From positions 31,812 through 95,811 of the forward strand of contig NZ_JUIW01000013.1 in assembly GCF_004151245.1 (NCBI RefSeq): DNA of 64,000 bases. Direction: 5' to 3'. This DNA comes from Flavobacterium beibuense (GTDB lineage Bacteria; Bacteroidota; Bacteroidia; Flavobacteriales; Flavobacteriaceae). The first letter of the stretch is position 1, and each line of letters opens with the position of its first letter. Of this stretch, positions 59,272 through 64,000 are shown piece by piece. The position numbers were made by a program, and so were the translations under genes. The notes beneath the pieces are model-generated. The model was not told where the DNA came from. It saw nothing but the letters and a program-made list of their open reading frames with translations, and did no database searches.

Positions 59272-59730
59272 ATGAAACAACTTTTATTTATAGTAGCAGT
59301 ACTTTTAGCCTGCTCGTGCAAAGATGCTGCAACCACAGAAAGGGAAGCAAAAGAGGAGGCAATGGCTCAGGCTGATTCTATCAAAAAATCGGTTTGGGAA
59401 AAGAACTCCGTAAGTCTGGAGCTACAACAGCCTACAGTAGTTGTGGTAGAGTTTGATTCACTGGAGATAGAAGCCTATAAAAGTGATGTAGGCGAAGAAG
59501 ATTTTTACACAGGAGCAGACGACCTTATGTATTATGACGCTATGATGCGCACCAAAATGCAGTCGCTTAATATACCTGTAGTAAATACCGAAAAGGATGT
59601 GGTATACATTAATAAGGATACCGATACTATTACTATAGTTAAGGATACTACTTTTTCCCTGTACAGTTACTTTTATTTTGACGGGGAAAAACTAATAAGG
59701 ACAGATGTGATGGATTTGTTGGATCAATAA
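59272..59730 (+). CDS. Lipoprotein of unknown function
   Basis: 152 residues, lipoprotein signal LFIVAVLLACSC then KDAATTEREAKEEAMAQAD. The rest (SVSLELQQPTVVVVEFDSLEIEAYKSD, LMYYDAMMRTKMQSLNIPVVNTEKDVVYI, FSLYSYFYFDGEKLIRTDV) has no recognised family. Divergent from the DUF2231-like gene. Convergent with trehalase gene 12 bases away. Confidence 0.65.
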   Translation: MKQLLFIVAVLLACSCKDAATTEREAKEEAMAQADSIKKSVWEKNSVSLELQQPTVVVVEFDSLEIEAYKSDVGEEDFYTGADDLMYYDAMMRTKMQSLNIPVVNTEKDVVYINKDTDTITIVKDTTFSLYSYFYFDGEKLIRTDVMDLLDQ

Positions 59731-59741
59731 GTCTTAATTAT

Positions 59742-61721
59742 TTATTCCTCCCTAAAAACCACATCCGGATTTTCAAGATTATCCAGTTTTTGAATGTACT
59801 CCTGTGGCAACAGCGATAGTCCATACTGATAGGACGCATTCATCCACCCAAACCCCGACTTGGTTATATAAGCAAATTCGGTACCTACATTACCATACTC
59901 CGCATATACTTTGTGAGTGGTGTTTACCACGTCATATTTTTCAGGGATAGTTCCGTTGTAGTCCACAGCGTTTTGGGTAATGGTCCATAGCCAGCGGTAT
60001 ATCAGTTCACGCGCCTCGTTTTCATAACCATAATTTATAAGTCCTTTCCAAAGCAGCATTTGATGCGGAGCCCATCCGTTAGGGTAGTCCCACTGTCGCT
60101 GTACATCGTTGGTTTTGTATTTTTCCAGAGAAGCTTTAGAGGAAGCAAGAATACCGCCTTTGGCTTTTAGTTCGCTCATAAGTACCGGAACCATTTTACG
60201 TGCCTGTTCCGGAGTGCACAACCCCGACCATAAAGGGAAGAAATTTGTCGCCGACATATAATCGGTAATTTCATTCTTTTTAAAGTTGTAATCAAAATAG
60301 CAGCCTGCAGCTTCATCCCACAGGTATTTTTGCATCAGTTCCCTGCGGTGTTCTGCCTTTTCACTCCAGTAAGACGAAGTATAGGTTTTTCCGTTTACGG
60401 TAAAGCTATCCTTAAAATAGGTGCCTATTAAAAACTCAAAATCCTTCTCATATTTATATAGGAGTGCATTAATATCAACACAATTCAAATCGGCGGCTAT
60501 ATTGTCCAGTCGCCAGCTGGTGTCGTGGCCGCTTTCACGCAGCGTACGGTCATGTACAAAATAGCGGTCCAAAAGGCTGTCTTTTATAGTGCCTGCCTTG
60601 TACTGTTCTTCAAATTCTGAAACCGACATATTATACTTATCGGCATATTCCTGTAATACCGCCTTAAAATGTCCGGGTTCTGTTTCGGGAGGTATGCCTA
60701 TTCCTCCGGCATAAAAACGGTTAAGTCCGGTTTCGGGAGTATAGCGTTTACTGTGCATCCATACATTTTCATACTCTTTTATGGCTGTACGCAGGCTTTC
60801 TTCCAGCCATCTTTTGTCTTTAGGGTGCATGGCACTATACACCTCTCTTATATAAGAGGAAAGAAAAGGCGGTTGCGTACGCGTTAAGTAATAGGATCTA
60901 TTGGCATTAAGAATCTTTCCGTAATGCTCTATCTGGTAGCAAAAGTTATCTACCATGCCTTTTGCCAGGTCAAGCCTGTGGTCTATAATAAGGCCTATGC
61001 CTTCAAAATAGCTATCCCAGCCATACATTTCGTTAAACCTTCCGCCGGGAACAACAAAGGGCACTCCTTTATTATTCTCAATCTTTAAGGCTAATATCCC
61101 CGGATTGTTATTAATGGACTGTACATATTCTGCCGTAATATCTTTTGGCAGTACCACCACATCAAGGTTGGGCATTTTTTTCTGTAGGTTCTTAAAGTAA
61201 GCAATCCCCACATGATCATCATATGGAACATAAATGCGCCTGCGTTCGTCATGCATTTTATCGTCGTCCGTTATACGGTTAATGCCATTTTCGTCTATTG
61301 TTCGGGTAAGGTCGTCCCAAAACTGGGTACGTATGCGGCGCGAAATGCGCTCGGCAGGAGGTTCCTGTATCTGCCTTAGTGTTATAAGGGCGCTTTCCTG
61401 CGCATTTTCGTGTGCAATGGCAAGCTCCTGTAAAAGGTTAGATAAATAATAGGTGTTCCTTATAATAACGGTGTCGCCTTTAGTACTTACCATAAAGTAG
61501 TCTTTGTTAGGCGCGTCGTCTTTTGTTATTTTCTTATCACCATCGGTATCATAACCAGCTAAAAGTTCCTGCATCGTCTTCTCTACAGGAAGGTCAAATA
61601 CGGTTTGGCTTTCAACAAATTTATCGTTGCAACTCATAAATATACCAAATGTGCTAACCGCAAGGGCAGCTCCTATATATAAGGAGTAGTTGCGGGAGGT
61701 CTTTATATTGTTTTGCCTCAT
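59742..61721 (-). CDS. Trehalase (GH37), lipoprotein with EF-hand-like insert
   Basis: 659 residues. Lipoprotein signal LAVSTFGIFMSC, Cys near residue 31. An EF-hand-like loop DTDGDKKITKDDA occurs at about 55-67, not usual in trehalases. GH37 signatures follow: PGGRFNEMYGWDSYF (signature 1), the acid Asp in ESGHDTSWRLDNIA, QWDYPNGWAPHQ (signature 2), and IPEKYDV with the general base Glu. Splits trehalose to two glucoses, probably at the surface or in the periplasm. No other sugar gene lies beside it. Confidence 0.93.
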   Translation of the reverse strand: MRQNNIKTSRNYSLYIGAALAVSTFGIFMSCNDKFVESQTVFDLPVEKTMQELLAGYDTDGDKKITKDDAPNKDYFMVSTKGDTVIIRNTYYLSNLLQELAIAHENAQESALITLRQIQEPPAERISRRIRTQFWDDLTRTIDENGINRITDDDKMHDERRRIYVPYDDHVGIAYFKNLQKKMPNLDVVVLPKDITAEYVQSINNNPGILALKIENNKGVPFVVPGGRFNEMYGWDSYFEGIGLIIDHRLDLAKGMVDNFCYQIEHYGKILNANRSYYLTRTQPPFLSSYIREVYSAMHPKDKRWLEESLRTAIKEYENVWMHSKRYTPETGLNRFYAGGIGIPPETEPGHFKAVLQEYADKYNMSVSEFEEQYKAGTIKDSLLDRYFVHDRTLRESGHDTSWRLDNIAADLNCVDINALLYKYEKDFEFLIGTYFKDSFTVNGKTYTSSYWSEKAEHRRELMQKYLWDEAAGCYFDYNFKKNEITDYMSATNFFPLWSGLCTPEQARKMVPVLMSELKAKGGILASSKASLEKYKTNDVQRQWDYPNGWAPHQMLLWKGLINYGYENEARELIYRWLWTITQNAVDYNGTIPEKYDVVNTTHKVYAEYGNVGTEFAYITKSGFGWMNASYQYGLSLLPQEYIQKLDNLENPDVVFREE

Positions 61722-61909
61722 TTTTAAATGATTTAAAAGTGAGAATTCCTAAAATTAGTAAATTCTTACAGCTTATAAAATTGTAAGACATTGCTTAACA
61801 TAATATTAGTATGTATTTACAGGATTAAAAATTTTACATACCGTTAATTATTAAATCTGAAAAGCATGTGTGATGATTTACCCGAGGAAATGTACTTGGG
61901 TTTATTTTT

Positions 61910-61917
61910 TATATTTG
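61910..61917 (+). promoter_or_regulatory. -7 promoter element before the 61934 operon
   Basis: TATATTTG fits TAnnTTTG, 16 bases upstream of the ATG of the next gene. No TTG at 20-base spacing. Confidence 0.45.
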
Positions 61918-61933
61918 AGTTTATTTTAAAATA

Positions 61934-62557
61934 ATGGACGATACTTTAATAAAAAGGGCTGAAGAGTTTTTTATCTCAGAATGCGGAGGCAGCAGGGCTG
62001 ATTTTTATATTAATGATTTTATAGAGATAAAAAGTGAGCTTAAGATATTTTTCTTTATAAGGCCTTCGGATTTTGAATTGATGAAAACTTTGGGGCTTTA
62101 TTATGTAGGCGTTCCGGGGCCGGCAGTATATGATGTAATAAAAGATGAGTTCTCTATGAGTAATGCCGTGTCTTTTTTAATGGAATATGCAGAACATGAA
62201 GAATACTTGGCAACAGGTGATAAAACATTGGAAACTAAGTATACCTATCAGGATATTGTTAATTACCTGGATAGGAGAGGGTATTTAATTACGGATGATT
62301 TTGATAGGGTTCTTGAAGCTTTAAAAATTGAAGATCGTGATAAATTGATATATAGATGGACAAGGTCAAGATGTGATGAAATTATTATTTGCAATCCTCC
62401 TAATGGATGTTGGGAGGCATTTGAGTTTTTTCTTGAAGAATTAAAAGCTGATTATGTAATAGAAGGTGATGAGATATTTGTAAAAAAGGATTTATTGCAT
62501 TCTTCAACATATTATGATGATGAGGAAAAAAGATTAAAGGCTAGAGAAAAAAAATAA
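61934..62557 (+). CDS. Hypothetical cytosolic protein
   Basis: 207 residues, no signal peptide or transmembrane helix, moderately acidic. Segments FFFIRPSDFELMKTLGLYYVGVPGPAVYDVIKDEF and CDEIIICNPPNGCWEAFEFFLEEL are not tied to a known family. It is followed after 4 bases by a broken gene and then by a secreted protein, suggesting an accessory cluster. No function proposed. Confidence 0.7.
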   Translation: MDDTLIKRAEEFFISECGGSRADFYINDFIEIKSELKIFFFIRPSDFELMKTLGLYYVGVPGPAVYDVIKDEFSMSNAVSFLMEYAEHEEYLATGDKTLETKYTYQDIVNYLDRRGYLITDDFDRVLEALKIEDRDKLIYRWTRSRCDEIIICNPPNGCWEAFEFFLEELKADYVIEGDEIFVKKDLLHSSTYYDDEEKRLKAREKK

Positions 62558-62561
62558 GTAT

Positions 62562-63046
62562 ATGTTTGTTTTATCTTTAAGTAGTACAGGAGGAGATTAT
62601 ATTCTATGGTTTATAATAATCGCTTTCCTGATGTTTTTTATTAGGGAGAAAAGAAACCGTCGCAAAAGTCAGGGTTTAGAAAAATTACAGAAATCAGAAT
62701 ATGAAAATCGATTGATGGCGCAAGGTGTTAAAATAACAGTGTCTTTTGATGATTGTAAAGTAAACACCAAAAAAGATACAGCACAAAACCGGCTTCAAAT
62801 TCAGGTAGTGTACAGGTGCTCAATTCGTTCTTGGATTCACCTAATAGTGTAGTAACAACCCAAAAGACATCAAATGTCATTGAGATAAAGGTTAAAATTA
62901 ACGGCTCAACAAAAACTTTGAAAAGTTGTAATCTGGCTATTGATAAGGAAACCCTGCTTATTAAACTGTATATGCAAAAGGAAATAGAGGTTTATTATGA
63001 TATGCATACACGTGATTATTTCATTGATCTCCATTTTTTGGATTAG
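62562..63046 (+). pseudogene. Small membrane protein gene broken by a frameshift
   Basis: Two overlapping frames read as one protein split in two. The first (from 62562) gives a transmembrane start (YILWFIIIAFLMFFIRE) and ENRLMAQGVKITVSFDDCKVNTKK, then runs to a stop at 62850-62852 with unlikely sequence. The second frame (from about 62759) continues SFLDSPNSVV, VIEIKVKINGSTKTLKS, LAIDKETLLIKLYMQKEIEVYY to 63046. A shift of -1 (or a single lost base) between about 62760 and 62810 joins them. Parent family unknown, but the paired 'KxxVxFxDCK' and 'IDKETLLIKL' segments look like one domain. Sequencing error is possible. Confidence 0.65.
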
Positions 63047-63118
63047 TCCTATTATATATATGAGTAATTCAAAACCTTTATTCTATATTTAGAAATCAAT
63101 AACAATTAAATAAATTGT

Positions 63119-63892
63119 ATGTCCTTCTGTAAAGCATTCTTCTTATATATCTTTTTCTCTTTCTTTTTTAATGCAGCCCGCGCTCAGCAGTCAAACGGAT
63201 ATATAGATGGCTTCTTCTTAGACTATATAATTACAAAAGACGGGGATACTATATATGGAGCTGTAAAAGAAGAGTTGTTTAAGACCTATCTTTTAAAGAT
63301 GGATGACAACGGATCACTTATCAGATATGAGGCCGATAAATTAAAAGGTTATCGATATAATGGTTATGTCAATACTAATAAAGAACCTAAAGATGGTATT
63401 TATACAGGACTGAAGTATAAAAAAGATTCCTTAGATAGTGTGCAGGGAGATTATTTTGTAAAAAATAGCGACACTATATATGGAGATGTATATGAACCTA
63501 TATTGGGTTCCCGGTATATTATCCCTAAACAAGGGAAGAAAATAAAGTTTAGGGGAGAAGCTGGTTTGGTGTATAAAACAGGTCACTATATATATGAGTA
63601 TAGGGACAAGCCTAAAGTGGAAACATTGGATTCAAAAGAAGATTGGCTGCTGTTACTATATAAAGGTAAGGAGGTAAAACTTTACGGATATGCAACAGGT
63701 CATCAGGGAACATGTTATTTTATAGAAAAAGATAGAGAGATGCATCTTTTACGAATGGACGAAAACTGGCTTGATCTACTCAATAAATTATTTGCTGATA
63801 AACCTGATGTTCTGAAATATTTTAAATCAGGTTTTCTTGGTTTCGAAAATATATACCTGGCAGTACGCTATTATGATGAACATTCTAATTAA
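63119..63892 (+). CDS. Secreted hypothetical protein
   Basis: 257 residues with a signal peptide (FFLYIFFSFFFNAARAQ). The mature part contains repeated short beta units: ITKDGDTIYGAVKEEL and later VKNSDTIYGDVYEP share the D-T-I-Y-G pattern, and VKLYGYATGHQG follows. No recognised family, though Bacteroidota have many such GDTIxG-repeat secreted proteins. Last complete gene before the right edge. Confidence 0.7.
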   Translation: MSFCKAFFLYIFFSFFFNAARAQQSNGYIDGFFLDYIITKDGDTIYGAVKEELFKTYLLKMDDNGSLIRYEADKLKGYRYNGYVNTNKEPKDGIYTGLKYKKDSLDSVQGDYFVKNSDTIYGDVYEPILGSRYIIPKQGKKIKFRGEAGLVYKTGHYIYEYRDKPKVETLDSKEDWLLLLYKGKEVKLYGYATGHQGTCYFIEKDREMHLLRMDENWLDLLNKLFADKPDVLKYFKSGFLGFENIYLAVRYYDEHSN

Positions 63893-64000
63893 GTAATACT
63901 ACCCTATATATAATAGAGTAGTGTATTAAGCCTGCCACGCCTGGGTGTGGTCATCCTTACAAAGGAAGGATCTAAGGATGTGAGTAAGCGGTTCCCCTCT
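63893..64000 (+). other. Non-coding end of window with hairpin-like sequences
   Basis: After the stop at 63892, CATCCTT/AAGGATG (63952-63958 and 63974-63980) and CCAC...GTGG (63935-63950) can form local hairpins in a non-coding stretch that runs off the edge. Possibly the start of a structured RNA or a repeat; not identifiable. Confidence 0.3.

Noticed and set aside
62769..62775. AAAAAAG as a programmed -1 frameshift site
   Set aside because: The heptamer is not in the required phase: the upstream frame reads it as AAA AAA G.. and not A AAA AAG. A mutation or sequence error is simpler.

Overview
The window reads as chromosome of a Bacteroidota member of the Flavobacteriaceae, most likely Flavobacterium or a close relative. 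The supporting signs are moderate AT richness, promoters of the Bacteroidota type (TAnnTTTG, with TTG about 20 bases upstream where visible), Cys-lipoproteins with acidic residues after the Cys, a split transketolase, DUF4252 and DUF6526 proteins, a CrtI-CrtB-CrtZ carotenoid operon and a Flavobacterium-like dispersed repeat. No rRNA, prophage, transposase or CRISPR array is visible. The genes are mostly single-copy housekeeping and stress functions in short operons.

Layout. 1-2842 (minus): a multidrug-type efflux operon, TetR regulator, TolC-like channel and HlyD-like adaptor (cut by the left edge), with a tandem 17-bp operator next to the tetR promoter. 3038-7542 (plus): M48 protease, glycolipid-binding protein, GNAT, HAD, YdeI-like protein, cell-wall amidase and DUF6526 membrane protein. 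7626-10831: YceI among three small, charged, probably disordered proteins, then small proteins of unknown role. 10828-16964: a cobalamin locus, with a BtuFCD-type ABC transporter on minus and, divergently, a cobalamin riboswitch leading into a BtuB-like TonB receptor and a BtuG-like surface propeller lipoprotein. 17035-21127: an S41 protease, then an ECF sigma/anti-sigma pair in one operon with three DUF4252 proteins. 21176-24919 (minus): a CarH-like B12-binding MerR regulator followed by crtI, crtB and crtZ.

24944-25327 holds two tandem, related small-RNA-like units, each with its own promoter and terminator. 25328-39991 is a redox and repair region: redoxin-like lipoprotein, KatG, GlxA-type regulator, double SRPBCC protein, a Tet(X)-like FAD monooxygenase, AraC regulators paired with oxidoreductases, and a five-gene alkylation-repair operon (AraC-AGT fusion, 2OG oxygenase, stand-alone Ada zinc-type domain, AlkB, DUF1801). 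40191-40509 carries tRNA-Leu(GAG) and two identical tRNA-Lys(TTT). 40638-56724 is core: aroK, a phosphoribosyltransferase, an S4 protein, an FKBP lipoprotein, transketolase halves, tgt, an LptF/G permease, an EamA exporter, accA, dnaB, TfoX-like, a secreted protein usually called asparagine synthetase B, and thrS-infC-rpmI-rplT. infC appears to start at an ATA codon.

56830-58575 is the most unusual stretch: a duplicated small lipoprotein gene and a GIY-YIG nuclease gene, interleaved with at least five copies of a palindromic repeat, one of which supplies the nuclease gene's stop codon. After it come a His-rich membrane protein, a GH37 trehalase lipoprotein, and hypothetical genes, one of them frameshifted. 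The strongest candidates for undescribed biology are the GIY-YIG/palindromic-repeat element and the tandem small RNAs. The CarH-type light/B12 control of carotenoids next to a B12-uptake locus is the clearest functional link between neighbourhoods. All calls are from reading the sequence; no database search was run.
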